DNA from: Branchiostoma floridae
Lineage: Eukaryota > Chordata > Leptocardii > Amphioxiformes > Branchiostomatidae
DNA length: 62,000 nt
Reading direction: 5' to 3'
Assembly: GCF_000003815.2 (NCBI RefSeq)
Contig: NC_049980.1
Coordinates: 11,830,650 to 11,892,649, forward strand
In this document: positions 1 to 13,145 of the stretch, in pieces
Numbering within the stretch: position 1 is the stretch's first letter
Layout: each line of letters starts with the position of its first letter
The notes under the pieces: generated by a model
Told to the model about the DNA's origin: nothing
The model's input: only the letters and a program-made list of their open reading frames with translations
Database searches by the model: none
Translations under genes and position numbers: made by a program

Positions 1-1074
1 TGTTGCTTAATGAGATCTGTTATTGAAAAATAAATCAAGGAGACGGGAAGGCAAGGGGGGATTACTTAGCTACATCTTCTGTGATAAAACGACACCAGTA
101 AAATGATCATTTATTTCGACACTATCTAACTCATCCGGGTGCAATAACATGGATGTAATGATCGAGGGTTTCCAAGTTGTAAATCAGGATTCCACAGTGT
201 AAACGTCAAAACACTGTCGACGTAATGACGTTATTAATTACATACCGTTTAGGGAGGTGTCTTAAAGTGAATCTCGTTTTCTTCGTTTTCGGGCTGATGA
301 AAGCTAATGAAAGAAAACGTAAAAGTTATGGCTCAAGAATGCGCATGTTTTGTGTTAAGAGGCATTTAATAACACGTAACAATGCGCAGGGGATTAATAA
401 CTCCATTTTCCACTAGGAATAACTGGCTCATAACGTAGACAGACAAACCATGGTTATTCATCAACACATTCGGATATCATTGCCTTTCGCTAGTAAGAAG
501 ATAGGAAGATAAGCCTAATATTCATCGTTCCTAATTTGCCGTACTCCAGGATGTATCCGAGAGACCATAAAACAATACCACAATGTATTGATTTTCCAAA
601 ACAAAAAAGGTTTCCATAACTTTGTCGCAGATAGTTCTATGTCAGGAGTTGATGAACCATATTTATTATGTAGAGGATGTTCGCTTTTTTTTTCACGGTT
701 ACATGGGTAGAATGATATCCAGCAGTATAAAGTACGCGTTACGATAGATGGAAGAGCGGCCTTAGCTATATTTGACAGCCGTACGCACCATCCGTCAAAC
801 AGTGACGGGGCGAAATGCCAGGGCTTACTGCCCACGGCTGGTAGCGACCGCCGGGGACGGACGGGCAGCTACGGGCCGGGTCTGTATTAGTCTAATAATA
901 CTGCCATGGCGTCTTCACTTACAACAAATTCCCTACGCATTTTAGACCGGGATGGTTATGATCTACTCACACAGGGATGGACCACTGCCTAAGTGTAGTG
1001 CGTTCTTAAACGTGGTCCAGGTGTGGTTCTAATCAAACATGAGACCTCCATTTTACATCCTATCCAGGGGAAGT
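1..1074. other. Non-coding, nothing recognised
   Basis: Short chance frames only. No repeat shared with the rest of the window was seen. Confidence 0.5.
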
Positions 1075-1224
1075 CTCTAAACAAAGTTAGGTACTCATTT
1101 TTCCTGAGTGATATGATAAACGTAGTTTAAAGTGCCTTTCCCAAGGGCACAACTTCAGGACATGTCCGGGATATGTCTGGGTTCTGGGCCAAGTACCCTA
1201 ACTATTACGCCGCACGACGCCACT
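1075..1224 (-). mobile_element. tRNA-derived SINE, partial copy
   Basis: Reading the minus strand, a tRNA-like head (GTGGCGTCGTGCGGCGTAAT then AGTTAGGGTACTTGGCC) leads into the conserved body TTGTGCCCTTGGGAAAGGC then ACTTTAAAC and a GAGTACC-type segment. I know this head-body order from SINEs of lancelets and other marine invertebrates. The tail is truncated and the B-box is degraded. It aligns with the copy at 15010-15400. Confidence 0.65.
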
Positions 1225-1907
1225 TTATTTTGTATCAAACTGATACACTGTAATATAAACCAAAAGGACGTAACTTACAGCAGAATGCCAAGGACTTTTA
1301 CTGAACAACCGAAAGAGACAGGGGCAATACAAAAGAATCTACAATAACAAGGTAATAAATGCCCGACTCGCGTAGGGGTAACTTCTGAAGTGTATCATTG
1401 GACGATAATAGTGTCATCCATCATAGAGTGGTAATACTGCACGTGACTTGTGAGTTTTCAGTCTCGGAAGTAGGATTGCCTGGGGATATGGAACCATTAA
1501 CGAAACGGGAGTTAATATTGCTGATTTGGTGCAATGCCAGACAAAACTTTGTTCTCTTCTCATAAGAACTTTATATCGCTAGCTGAAGTTACGATCTCCC
1601 TGGGTGCCAGCGAACATGGTTTTACTTACTGACCCAAAGTGCTGATTTATGTATCGGTTATTTTTGTGCCAAATGACATTTTCCTTTTTACGGAAAATGT
1701 GCTATCGGACACGTCTTCTGTTAAAGAGCCGGAAAAATATCAGTCGTCACGCCCACGTAGATAACTTATGGAAGGTGTCGTCAGCGTCAGACTTGCCATA
1801 TGGAGTATTTCGTAAACGTCGCAGCTATTTTGACTGCTGATAGATTAGAAGATAAGAGTGCGTCGCGACGTTTAGTGTGTGCCTTACGGCACTATGTATA
1901 TATCCTC

Positions 1908-2153
1908 ACGGAGAGAATAATAGGTGCACGATTAAAAGTACGCATGCGCAGCTAAATGCATTGTGGGTAATGCTTCAAAGGCAAGGGGTTCTGATTTCTT
2001 GAAAGGTCAACAATCTCAACCATTGTCTCGATATTTGTATAAAATGTACAGACCTGTTTTGCTGCTGCTTGGACTTCACCTTTGACATTTTACCTACAAT
2101 GCATTTCGCTGCGCATGCGTACTTAGAATCGCGAACCCCCTTATTCTCATTCC
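1908..2153. mobile_element. Family F inverted-repeat element
   Basis: The left arm holds aagtacgcatgcgcagctaa then atgcattgtgggtaa. The right arm, reverse-complemented, holds aagtacgcatgcgcagcgaa then atgcattgtaggtaa. Weaker pairing extends outward (ggagagaataa against ggaatgagaataagg), giving arms of about 50 bp. It shares the interior word cttggac..tcacctt with the copy at 11284. Confidence 0.75.
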
Positions 2154-2744
2154 CACCATGTAACACTGAGATCTTCCGATGACGCCAGTCCAAATGTTCA
2201 CGCACTGCGTAGGCCCTGACGTCTGCAGATCTTAATGGCAGGCCTTTGACGGATTAACGCGGCTTAGATTCCACAGCGTATGGTAAATCCCCTCAGGCAA
2301 ATAGACGTTTATGTCAGACAAGTATTTTATGAAGTTTAAAGCAACTTCATGAAGCGCATACTGAGTTGTGCTTGCCCTGGGCACCTCACATACTATGTAC
2401 GGGATATTTATTTTGAAAGCTATTGCCTGTTCAAAATGTTTTCGAAAGACCCTTTTTCCTTTCTAAGATAAGAAAAGTGTACAACGTTTGATAAAGGTAT
2501 TTTAAAAGTGAGAGATTCGAATGTTTCAGATAATCAATTATGATGAATGGGTTGAAATTCTATATCGTACCAGAATGCTAATCCTATTGTCCAATGTTGT
2601 CCGGCTTCTGAAATCAGAATCAACAGTAAGGCGTGTTGTTGGAGTTAGGGTGAAAATACTTCACAAGCACAGTCACACAGGCTCAAGCAGCCCACCAGCT
2701 GAGCTGAAATAGAATACTATATGAAACACGTTCAAAACGGGTAC

Positions 2745-2965
2745 CCATAGGGACCTCACATAAATGTGTGGGTGTGGCCATAAGTCATCCGGCCTGTCTA
2801 CAACCTTGGACCATAGCCAAACCGCTGACTTCCAATTCTCAAAGTATCCTGTTACACCATTTCTGCCTTACATTCTGGCGGGCTGTGGCACATAATATAG
2901 ACACACACCAAGAGCAAATTAACAAGCAAACAAATAGATAAAACATCAACAAATTACAATACCTT
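2745..2965 (-). repeat. Dispersed repeat family K
   Basis: Shares with 50520-50780 the ordered words ggtgtgtgt/ggtgtgcac, tttgtttgc/tttgtttct, and tggtgtaacaggatacttt / tagtgtaataggatacttg (minus strand). The TTTGTTTG tract followed by an organised body recalls a widespread invertebrate short repeat that begins CCTCC...GGAGGTT. The copy here lacks a clear GGAGGTT head. Confidence 0.5.
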
Positions 2966-3830
2966 TGCTTTTTACTATGTGTAATTGCCACACACACGTC
3001 AACAGTGCCCTTTTCATTTTATGTTGCTAGCGGCTAGAACGGAACAGCACATATACCCAATATTGTGTCAATCACCTATGCGGCAATGTAAGGCACTGGC
3101 AGCCACTTTCTTGTTCGGTTCGATTAAGTTCACTTTCCCCTCGCAGGCCTTTCCAATACTCCGTGGGAAGTTGTAGAAAGTCAATCTCGGCGTTGACACG
3201 CCGTTTGTTATTACCGTGAGACATCCGACATTGACGTTAATATAAGTCTGGCATTCTTGATAGAAATACGTGCGCTCAGCGGGCGTTACATGTGAATGGG
3301 ATATGTCTGGATGTGAACATCAAATTTTGTTATGACAGCACCCCGCCGAGGAGTCCAATTAAACACAGTAATGCACGCATCTCTTGTTAGATGAAAGTAT
3401 AAGCCAGTGGTTCAAACGACGAGAAAGTGTTTGAATGGCAAGTTTTGAAAGGGGATTTCGTCCTGTGTTATTGTGGTACGGTCCCATTCTACGTAGACGG
3501 CGATCGTGCTGCGAACTCGATGCAGCCTAAACTGGGTTTGATTTGTTAATTGGTATATCATGCAAAATATAAAGTATGACTGAAATAACAACGAGACGCA
3601 AAAAGTGTAAAAAGATCCGTTTTGTTATCAAAGAAATTTCTTGAACGCTCTGTCGAGTCGCTCTGTCACAGTGTGGTCGTAGCGATGTCACCGACCAGAG
3701 GCTTGGGGTGTAAACAATGATAGACATAATAGAAAAGTACTAGCGCTGTTAGGGCCTTTTTAAACACAACAAAACACACAAAAACATTTAAAAACCATTC
3801 TTTCAAATTCGTTGTGCGATCTGTAAAATA

Positions 3831-3902
3831 TTTGGTACCCACCCCCACAAAAGTTGGAACCTCGGCTCGTTTTAGCATAGCCTCGTCAATGTATACTGTA
3901 TA
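3831..3902. repeat. Family H half element
   Basis: acccccacaaaagttggaac then ctcggctcgttttagcatag, cctcgtcaatgtatactg follows the right arm of the element at 55716 in the same order and orientation. Confidence 0.5.
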
Positions 3903-4132
3903 GGCATTGGACTATAAGCCCTGCGTAGGGGAATGCGTGTGATATCCTAGGGATGAGACAAACATTTGTAACACTTCCTATATCCGTCTTCTCCTCACTA
4001 TTGCCTCTCCACTCTTGTTCCTCCGCACGACCTTCCATCTTCTTATCCCTCCCCCTCTACTACAGGGCATCTGGAGATAAGCTCGACCCTGGCAGGAAAA
4101 GTGATTCATGGCTTTTAGTGCTGTCAACTTTG

Positions 4133-4437
4133 TACGAGACGTTGGACCTTAGCCATGTCTGCACTTTGAAGTCCTGACCTTATTCGTCATTTTCAATTGC
4201 GCCTTTTAGGTTAGACTCTACAACACTGGAGACTAACACAGTGCCTAGTTTTCTATCTGGACTAGATGTGACATCCAGATGTGCCCTTGCCTACTGTTTG
4301 ATGAATTACTGTCTGGTTCCCGGCTTTTGTTGTTATCAAGCTGTTATACGAGACGTTGGACCATAGCCATGTCTGCACTTTTGTCCTGGTCTTATTTGTC
4401 ATGGTCTATTGGACTTTTTAGGTTGAGCTCTATAGAA
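4133..4437 (+). repeat. Two direct copies of an approximately 95-bp segment
   Basis: tacgagacgttggaccttag then ccatgtctgcacttt (4133) recurs as tacgagacgttggaccatag then ccatgtctgcacttt (4347), and similarity continues to ttttaggttga. The offset is 214 bp. Local duplication or two members of a dispersed family. Confidence 0.75.
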
Positions 4438-5569
4438 TAGAGGGAGTTGAACGTTTCAGGCAACATGCAATGGCTACTGTTTGAACAAAATATTGTGACC
4501 TGAAAATGCCCCTGTCTGAGGTTCGACGAATACTTTGTAATACAATAATCTAATAACTCAAAGTTTAAACTCAAACTTTATTACAAATGACAAACCACCA
4601 CAATCAGAAAAGTATATGTTTCACACCCTGAAGCATCATAGTTTGTTAAAAATTTTCAATCAATTAAAAACATAACACAAAACACATTGATGAGACAAGG
4701 ACATACACAAGAGTGGCCCAAACTTTCTACACTGACTTGTTATAAAGTTCAATGGCACGGTGTAAGAAAGAACTTCAGATTTCTAGAGTTCTCCCTGTAG
4801 CTTGATATCGTACAAGTGATACGCTAGTCATACAAAATGACATACTTTGTATCACTAGCGTTATCAAAAGATATCAAAATGTTTTAAAATGTCAGCAGGA
4901 ACAGGATACAATGAGATAAACAGATATAGAGAGGAAGAGGCTTATAGAAGAGAGCTATAACAGGAGATAGAAGAAGGTGAATCGAGGTTACCGATTATCT
5001 GGAAGTTTCAAAATGTCAGCCGCACATTAGGTAGGCAGGTTACAAAATGCCACTGCCGAGGAGAGTCGTCTCAAACGAGGCGGGGAAGAGGAACGACTGA
5101 AGCGTGCGGCTGAACTTTGGCGCCCCGCCCATGGGAAGGCTGCTCTACCCGTACACGCTGGGGCTCCGGCGGCAAGATTCGTTATTCCCTGATTTCGGGG
5201 TGCCGAAAATCGAAGTGCTGAACTGTGAAGGTCACAGACGTTATTATCTCATGGCCTTGATCCAGCTGTAGGTAGAGATGGGCAGACATTTGGGCAAGTT
5301 TTCCTAACTTTTGTGCCCTGCGCCCCTCCCACACGGTAACCGGTAGCGGCAAGTCTATTGATAATACTTTCTTTCCACCAGCGGCTGCGACCACGCTGCG
5401 ACCACTGAGCGAGAGAAAATTTGATAGGTCAATGATCGGGTTTCTTATAGGAATATCGAATTTTGTAACTATTATGTGTGTTTGCTGTCTTTTAAGTTAT
5501 GATTTTATATCGTGCATCATATTACAATTATAAAGTCAGGAAAACCCTCTTTTAGTCGACGTCGTTCAA

Positions 5570-5687
5570 TGGTCGCTCAGTGATAGCTGAAAGGGGCCTG
5601 ATATGAACAGGTAGTCCGACAGAGGTAAATGTAGTTTATTGTGTTCACTATGTTTACCTTTCACTTGGGGCGACCGCTGAGCGACCA
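5570..5687. mobile_element. Family B short palindromic element (GGTCGCTCAGC termini)
   Basis: TGGTCGCTCAGTGATAGC at the left pairs with GCGACCGCTGAGCGACCA at the right (15 of 18). An inner pair, gaggtaaatgtag / ctatgtttacctt, also faces inward. Related words occur just right (ggtcgcaatgt repeated, 5731-5757), at 5388-5413 and at 56959-56997. Confidence 0.6.
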
Positions 5688-7099
5688 AAGATGTGACACT
5701 CCCTCAAGGGTCTGATACAAATCCAAATTTGGTCGCAATGTGGTCGCAATGTGGTCGATAAGCGATGCCCCTCTAGGAGACAGGGGCCTTAGAGACAATC
5801 ATATGAATGGCTGGAAACGCCACTCATTTCCTCCTTTGGATTCCAGACTATTTTTCAATATATAGACATGTAAGACAGTCACTACAGTCGGTAATCTGTC
5901 CATCATTTACTCACATTAGAGTCAACAAGATGCAGGCGTGAGAGGCACTTTTCACAGCCACGAGGGGTTACTCAGTCAATAAGGTGCCATAAGTACACTT
6001 GTCTGAGAACACGCACAGATACGAGGGCGCCAGGACCAAAAAAGATCAACTTAATGTAACACTGATGTCCCAAGATGTTCCCACGGCCGTCAAGGTCAAG
6101 GTAAAGGCTTGCAAACGTTCGCGTGGGACTCTAATTTACACTACGCTGCCATTTATCTAGCATGTCCCCCATCTCGGAGAGGAAAATAATTACTCCCCAG
6201 AAGGGGATAGGAGTCCCGGTGACGCATACAGCAGAGCCGGTCTGTCTTCGTTGACAGAAATCATGGCGGGCCCTGTTAGCATGTGGGGTCACGGAGCTAC
6301 GAACTGTGACACGTTGAAATGTCAACTTAGAATTGCAGCCTCGTACGTCGGAGAACCGCTACCACGTCAATGAGAGCATCAAATGTCTGTCTTAAGCGTC
6401 CTTAAGTGTGCGTGGCGCCGTGCAGTCTACAGGTTGTTGCCTACCTCAGCAGCGGGGAACAGCCAAGCGCAGGCAATGAAAATGCGCGCTGTCTAGTTTT
6501 CGACAAGTTCGCGTAAGTGCCTGCCTAGTTCAATGGGGATTTGATTAACGTGCGTAGAACATACAAGTAATAGAAAAGTTTTTACTGTAGAAGGGATGGC
6601 TGTTAATTCCGGAGATGGATATGCGAAGTTTTATGGAGATGCATTGTCAGAGATGGACAGTCTTCAATAGCTTTGATATTGGCCTGTCTAAAATACAGAT
6701 ATGGAATGTGGAGTTATACTTCTTATTGGCGGCATCAAAATACTTTCGATTTTACAGGAAGTTTACGATCACAATTTAACAACGCATCTCCGGAAATTTG
6801 AGAGTTAAGTGTGTCTTTATTGTAGCTATACCATGATTACACATTTCACTGCATCCTGAAAGAGAAAATCGATTCGCTGCTGTGAAAGTAACTGTATAAA
6901 CAGTTGGATTTTCATTTTTTTTGATTTGCAAGTGTGACAAATAATCTTTATAGTTTCAATTGATTGTCAATAGCATAGGTGTCTCAGTAGAACACTTTTC
7001 GAGTGGGAATGTTTTTATTCAGTCAACTTTCCATAGTAGTTCTCTTTTTACCTACATGAAACATACTTGTAGTTTTCGATGTGCCCGTATCTCTGTTTT

Positions 7100-7470
7100 C
7101 TGCGTTATGCATTTACCATATGCTAATCACCTTCACCGCGGAGTGGTAGGAATTGAATGTCATAGTTGCCAGAGTGACAGGAAGTAAAGTTCAGATTTGG
7201 CATAATTATTGATTACTAAACTTACAGACATTTCAGGTCATGGGGTCAATGAAAGGACCTACTAGTTTACGGGGAGGCATGGGTATAACCTAAGTCTGCC
7301 AGTTTGTTTATAGGTTACACATTTTTTCTGTTTTCTAGTCACGTTTACCGTAGAGCGACAGGAAGTGATAACATGTAATGTTAATCGAACCTTGTAATTA
7401 AACAAGTCATACGAGCGACAAAATATTTCACGGTGCCATGAGATCTTCGAACTCTTGTTTACACTGTCAC
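7100..7470 (+). repeat. Diverged long repeat, copy 1
   Basis: Aligns in order with 16630-16985: accatatgctaatcaccttc against gccatatgcaaatcacgctc, gagtgacaggaagt in both, gaaccttgtaattaaacaag against aaaccttaaatttgcatag, and gatcttcgaactcttgttta against gtcttcgaactctttttcgt. The copies are highly diverged. No coding signal. Confidence 0.5.
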
Positions 7471-8475
7471 GTTCTAACGACTTGCGACGAAAGTGTGTCT
7501 AATGGAAGGAAACAGGTCCGCGTTCTGGATTATTGATTGTTAACTGATGAGAAAATAGGCACTTTGTTGTATGTCACCGTTGGGACTGTGCGTGTTGATA
7601 GTGCCCGTCGTCATGTGATGAAACCTTTGGAGGAAAGAGTGTTGTAGGCTTCATCATCGGCGCCATGGTGTCTCGGCAACATCCATTTGTAATTGTTATT
7701 GTTGCATTTTTGATGGAAAACCTTCACAGTCTTTGTTGATGCATATTCGACTACATGTGGAGCGAATCTTAGAAGTGGCGACAAAAGCCCGTGTCACACA
7801 CAACCGACTAGGGCCTTCGATCCGTTAATCTAGAATTCAGGCCATGGCTGTGAGTAAGTCGTGCATGCGAAAGTACCAGGTCATCTGTAGTTGGCAGTCG
7901 GTTGGCGAGGTTGCCTACAAGTCTTTGATTTTAAATGCTGTCTGCGTCAGCCGACTACAGTCTTGAAACCTATACGCCAGGAATGCGATCAGACGTTTGA
8001 AAACAAGATGTCTATTTAACACTCTTATTGGATGCTTTTGGCCTGATGCCTTTATTTTTCTGCAGATAAGCTAAGAGAGATGGAAGGATCGTCGATGAGA
8101 GTTTTTTTTTCACTCTTTATCTGAGTGTTGTTGATCTTACGTAAGCCACAAAAAGATTGAACTTTTGGTAACCTCCGCAGACATTCGTCTACTAAAGACA
8201 CATTTCCTATCATTAGCAGCAATACTATGTTTGTCTTCATAAGTTACTGCTATTGCTCATGTATAATTGGATACATTAAACAACACGGCATCCTCCCCCG
8301 TGCACTCAGTTTGACGCGTTTTCTATACGTAACGCTGATTCGAACAGACGTGTGCGAGCTAAGTAAGTAATGGAACATCTAAAGCTGGAAAGATCCAAAC
8401 AAAACGGCTGTCAACATGGCTTTTATTCGTACTCTCCACCCAGCACGATTGCAGCTTTTAGCGGAAAGGGTGTGT

Positions 8476-8545
8476 TGAGGTTGTGATCGTGCGACCATCG
8501 TACGGCTATCGAATGACAATCGTACGACGAATGTGATCGCGCACT
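8476..8545. mobile_element. Short palindromic relic of family A termini
   Basis: Two facing terminus-like pieces (gtgatcgtgcgaccatcgta and atcgtacgacgaatgtgatc, then gcgcac) lie within 70 bp with almost no interior. It looks like a deletion derivative of a family A element. A further terminus scrap (atcgtacgacgatcg) is at 49129-49143. Confidence 0.45.
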
Positions 8546-8546
8546 T

Positions 8547-8630
8547 TTAATTTGATTATATGGATGTCATCCTGTGGAAACCCCCAAACTGATGCGAGCT
8601 TGCGAATAAAGGGAAGTTTGGCCCCCAAAA
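8547..8630. mobile_element. Truncated family C end
   Basis: tttgattatatggatgtcat followed by aaactgatgcgagcttgcga and ataaagggaagtttggc matches the right end of the 864-bp element (reverse complement of about 38694-38765). The outermost GGCC terminus is lost. Confidence 0.6.
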
Positions 8631-8814
8631 AAGTGCATTCATTATAGAGTAGAAGTGGTCAGAAAGATTGAGCTAATGTCCTGAGTATGGTTCACCGACC
8701 AATAGATTCGTCATTTTTGTTCTTTTACACCTTCTTCCTTCTGATATCATTTTTGCAATCTACGGGATATAATTGCTCATTCTATACGATCACCTTTGTG
8801 ATTAAAAAATCTTT

Positions 8815-8914
8815 NNNNNNNNNNNNNNNNNNNNNNNNNNNNNNNNNNNNNNNNNNNNNNNNNNNNNNNNNNNNNNNNNNNNNNNNNNNNNNNNNNNNNN
8901 NNNNNNNNNNNNNN
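8815..8914. other. Assembly gap, 100 N
   Basis: Exactly 100 N. It lies about 185 bp right of a truncated end of the family C inverted-repeat element. Confidence 0.99.
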
Positions 8915-9373
8915 TACTGCTCTTCTCACTATCGGTATACTTCACGAACGCATCAGCTCAAACGGTTACAGTTTGAAGTAAGCGAGGTCAATTTCAAGTT
9001 GACCTTCGAATTTCCACAGCGAAATTCCAACACTCCGACAGCTAAGGCTCCATCATCCAATCAACAACCTCACTTAACCAGATCCTAGATTACGTGCTTG
9101 TATGATAACTCAATAAGCGGGCTTCATCCACGGCTGTTCTCTCCAATAACAACGTGTCTGAAGGCGCCTTGGATTATCCTTAAAGGTCATGAGTCTACAT
9201 ACATATGTACTGGTTTTAGGAAATGTACATGTCTGCTCATAGGATGTCAATGATGAATAGAGCACAAGTTCACCGGGTTCAAACTCGTCTGGGCAGCAAG
9301 AGATTATACGTTATGTGATGCGCAACCGGCTGTTTGTGATGCGAGCTTATATAAGGATGCTGAATCACATTTT

Positions 9374-9553
9374 ATAGTACAATGCTGAACTATCTTCCAA
9401 CACAAACGTATACATGGATAAAATCTTAAACGGCCACTGTTGCATTCTTCAGGATCATCAGTATTAATCCTGAAGAAGGCGACAGAAAATGTAATTCGTA
9501 CGCGTGTTTAGATTTATTGTGCTGGAAGAAAGTTTAAAGCATTGTTGTACTAT
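9374..9553. mobile_element. Imperfect inverted-repeat element (family I)
   Basis: The left arm atagtacaatgctgaactat then cttccaacacaaac pairs imperfectly with the right arm, whose reverse complement is atagtacaacaatgctttaa then ctttcttccagcacaa. The centre is a short hairpin, cttcaggat / atcctgaag (about 9451-9477). It looks like a decayed MITE. Confidence 0.5.
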
Positions 9554-12500
9554 GATTCTTACCAACACAGATGAGCTTCCAAGATAAATCGCATTTTGAT
9601 GTCGCAGTAGCTGATGATTGATAATTTCATAGAATCATAACTTGAGACAAACTTTCTAAGGGAGATTGTACATTCTCTGGTATAGCCAAGTACCAAATGA
9701 AGTCATTTGTCGAATCCGCGTAAGCACGGCTTTAGGGTTTGTTTATGGTTGTAACTTTAGTCGATTTTGTCCTGTTGTGCGTCGATGGCTAGTGACGTCA
9801 TAAATCCCAACTATTCTTAGATCCCGTCCCCGAGCGTGTTCCGGAAATGTTCATTTCAATGACCCTCAAGAGTGCCGGTAGAACACAGAGCTCTCGTGTT
9901 TACCATTACACACACCATTGCGTTTATCCACATCAGCTCATGACGTGCCAGGTCCTTTGAATCTTTGATGGTGTTGACTAAAAGGACCGGGTCATGTCTC
10001 CAGCGTGTACTACATGGAATTGCCGTTCTTGTTTCATGTCGTTACAGACACACACATTCGGGACATGGATGGCGCCAGAATGATCCTTGCTATCACAGCG
10101 ATGTTATCACTGGCAAGCCTCTACGGGGACATTCCTGTTATCTAACTAGCACTGTGTGTGACAACCTTTAATATAATCTATGTACCCCAGCTTCTGACAC
10201 TATGTAGACCCGACTGACATTACCATACCACCACCATACCACCAACACATTTTCCAAGTTTTTTCTTTGTTTTGTTTTTCATCCCTCGGTTAGTCATTTC
10301 CAAGATCAATTGACCAGAGCAATGCAAATGAATAGATAAATAAACAAATAAGATAAACTATACTCTAGAATATTACTAATTACACCATGAACCGGCTCCC
10401 CAATGGCAAGAAACTGAAAATGGTTGATTATGCCCTGAACGACAGTTGGTTATTTTTGCACACTTCTAACACCAACAGTTACAAAGTTCTATCGTGGTCT
10501 TTATTATGGTGGATTTAAAGCCAAACGACATGGCTGCGGGCTCATGATACAGTTAATGCGACCAGGGTCCTCACAGTAATAAAAAAATCGGGTCTACAGA
10601 CTACGCAGCAAGATTACTAGACTACTTTCAGATGTCCGCTGAGTTACCGCCTACGTTATTCCGGTATCGCCCAGAGTGTTTCCGTAGATGTCATTATCCG
10701 GAAGGTGCTATCTATTAGAAGTGAGAGAAGTCGCTACATTGTAAGCTAACTGCCGAAGTGTTATTATATGGCTATAAAGATGCCAGCATGGTTTATGTGT
10801 GTATTATGTACTCCGTGAAGGGGCATCACTCTTTCTTCGGGGAGGGTGAAGGTTAGACCATGCCGTTAAAAGTCGTAAAACTATGTTTAGCTACCGTTCG
10901 CAACCTTGGGGCGAACCTAACTGATTGGAATATGCCCAAAAGTTAAACACACACCTAAAGTCTAGTTGTGAACACGTTTCTAAAGACATGGGGTTAAAAC
11001 ATATGGTATAAAAGGACGATAAAGCTGAATATTGAGCAATTCACCATAATGGAAGTCGTAAATTTTGGCCATCCATATAATCAAAGAAACATGGTCTTAC
11101 CTAAGCTTAAGTGCACAAACAATGCATGCAGTGACCGTATAGCAGCATTTGAATAATACAAGTAAGGTTAGATTTCGAAAACTCAATATAGCGTAAATAA
11201 TAGCACGATCACCGTGATTTAGGGGACGGCAGTAGTAACATATAAGCTGGAGGAATGTAACGATTTAGGTGGATCCGACTTAAGGATATAAGGAGATTCG
11301 TGGTTCTAAGTGCGCATGCAGTAGACCGAGGTGCATAGTGGGTAGTATAAAGGCCCCTTACTTGTAAATAGCTGTTGTTTGGACAGTGCTTTATACATCC
11401 GGACGTGTTTTGTTTACTTCTCCTTGGCCATCACCTTGATATATTACCCACTATGCATTTCATTGCGCATGCGTACAAGGGACCATGAACCTCATTATTC
11501 CTGACGGAACCCTCCTAGCTTCATTCTTCTGTTTATAATTAGAACCGGATGAAATGACGAAACGGGTATAATTCATGCCTATCCCACTGCGGCCGCTATC
11601 TGTACGCGCGCACACAAATTGGTTCTCGTGTTCAAGGCCAGTCTTTGGTGTGGGATCGTTAGCAGAATGTCGCCATCGCTTACCTGCGGGACTGAGATAT
11701 AGGCTTCACTCAAAATACCATTTGCTTTAAACCGCTCTGACATGGCAAGTAGAATTTCAAACAAATCTTCCAGCGGTAACTCGTCTCAGCACACAGAAAA
11801 GATGGGGGTCGGTTAAGCGAAGTAGTCTTCTACATGTAGGAGGGATCTAGCTACTGTAAATCTTGAAATATTCTCTGTGCCTCATGAGACAATCGCAAAA
11901 TCATGACGCCTTTAAAATTTAGTATTGTGTCGACCTCGAAGTTAAAAAACACCGCGAAATCCTCCTTTCCTGTCCTACCGCTAACTTTTAATCCCGCGAA
12001 AATAGATAACTTTACAGTAGTGCCTCTTTGGAGAGTGAGCTCTTAGATGAATATGCCCTAGCTTTGTCAAATCATCGACTGACTATATCTCGTTATAGCT
12101 TTGTTAACGTTCTACGTTCCTTTCCACCCGAGGAAGGGTGTTAGTTCTAGCCTTAGTTTAATTGAAACGCTATCATTCCTGACCAATTCGGTGATAGAAT
12201 TACGATAGGCTACCGCACAAAATTGGCACTGTAGGGAACAGATGACCCAATTGTAAGCTCCACGAAAATTTGTCATCGAAAAGTCTGTTTCCCAGTGGTC
12301 TATGAGTTCTATAGGTTACATTCAGCTTCACCGGCTGTAGTTATGTATTTTGCGTCAGAATGATGTTGAGCCCCATAAACTATCATTTTGATACGGATTC
12401 ACAGCTATTCATATTCGTGATGGATTATAATGGTCTTAATCGGAAACTAAGGCGGTACCTTACCGAAGCTGCGGCAAGTTGGCAACTTCGCTACGGCAGA

Positions 12501-13003
12501 ATTATGTGACAAATCGCTGAACGAATTTCATCGATATGAAATGAATCTTTCACTCCTTGTGTTTGTACTTGTATATTTTGTCCATATTGCAGTCAATGAT
12601 AACACAAATCCAACTAAGTTTAGGACGCAGAGACGCCGCCAGTGTGCCACAACTTCAGTGAGATACCCGCTTAAGGCATAACATACTTTCATCAAGTTAC
12701 AGAAAAATGACAGATGTAGAGTAAAGCCGGTGTTATGTTCACCCCTATGGAAGTCGATCCATATCTGTATCCCCTGTAGAGAAAGGTGCATTGCCCTGAA
12801 ATTACACAGGGACCGCCACAGTGCCGAGCTCGTCAGTCAGATAACGTCTAACTCCAGATAATAACATTACGCAGTCATCCCCCGTGCTCAGCGAAGCCTT
12901 GAAGAGGGGGGTTCGGGTTCAATGCTCTCGTATACCGTCTGGTAAATACGTCCGACGGCCTCAGCACTCAAGCTCTCGTCCCACATAGCATAACAGACCA
13001 TGG
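9554..13003. other. Non-coding apart from one family F element
   Basis: Includes a small CCA/CCACCATA-type simple stretch (about 10221-10247). No exon-like block stands out. Confidence 0.5.
11284..11501. mobile_element. Family F inverted-repeat element, second copy
   Basis: Left arm ggatataaggagattcgtgg, ttctaagtgcgcatgcag, gtgcatagtgggtagta. Right arm reverse complement ggaataatgaggttcatggt, tacgcatgcgcaatgaaatg, catagtgggtaatata. Same layout as the element at 1908. Confidence 0.72.
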
Positions 13004-13038
13004 TCTTTGGAACTTCTCCAGACCATGGTTGGGACCTA
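13004..13038. repeat. Short dispersed repeat, inverted partner at 14296-14332
   Basis: ccatggtctttggaacttct ccagacca recurs in reverse complement as ccatggcctcccgaacttct ccagacca. It is probably a remnant of one dispersed family. Confidence 0.5.
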
Positions 13039-13145
13039 GTCGTGTACAAAATCACCTGTCGCTGGGAGTTGGTCCAAGAAGTTACCTAATAGTTTTTAAA
13101 AGTCACCAACTACAAATTAAAAAAAATCAAAGTCAGGAAAGTTGG

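Larger units (their letters stand above)
2966..7099. other. Non-coding apart from the repeats listed within
   Basis: Holds the family H half element, the 214-bp-offset duplication and the family B element. The rest is AT-moderate sequence with only short chance frames. Confidence 0.5.

Noticed and set aside
9270-9300. GGTTCAAACTC resembling a tRNA B-box
   Set aside because: No matching A-box or T-arm pairing at tRNA spacing.
9374-9553. Possible hammerhead ribozyme near ctgaagaaggcg ... gaaaatg
   Set aside because: The core CTGATGA is absent and the stems do not form. The inverted-repeat element explains the segment.
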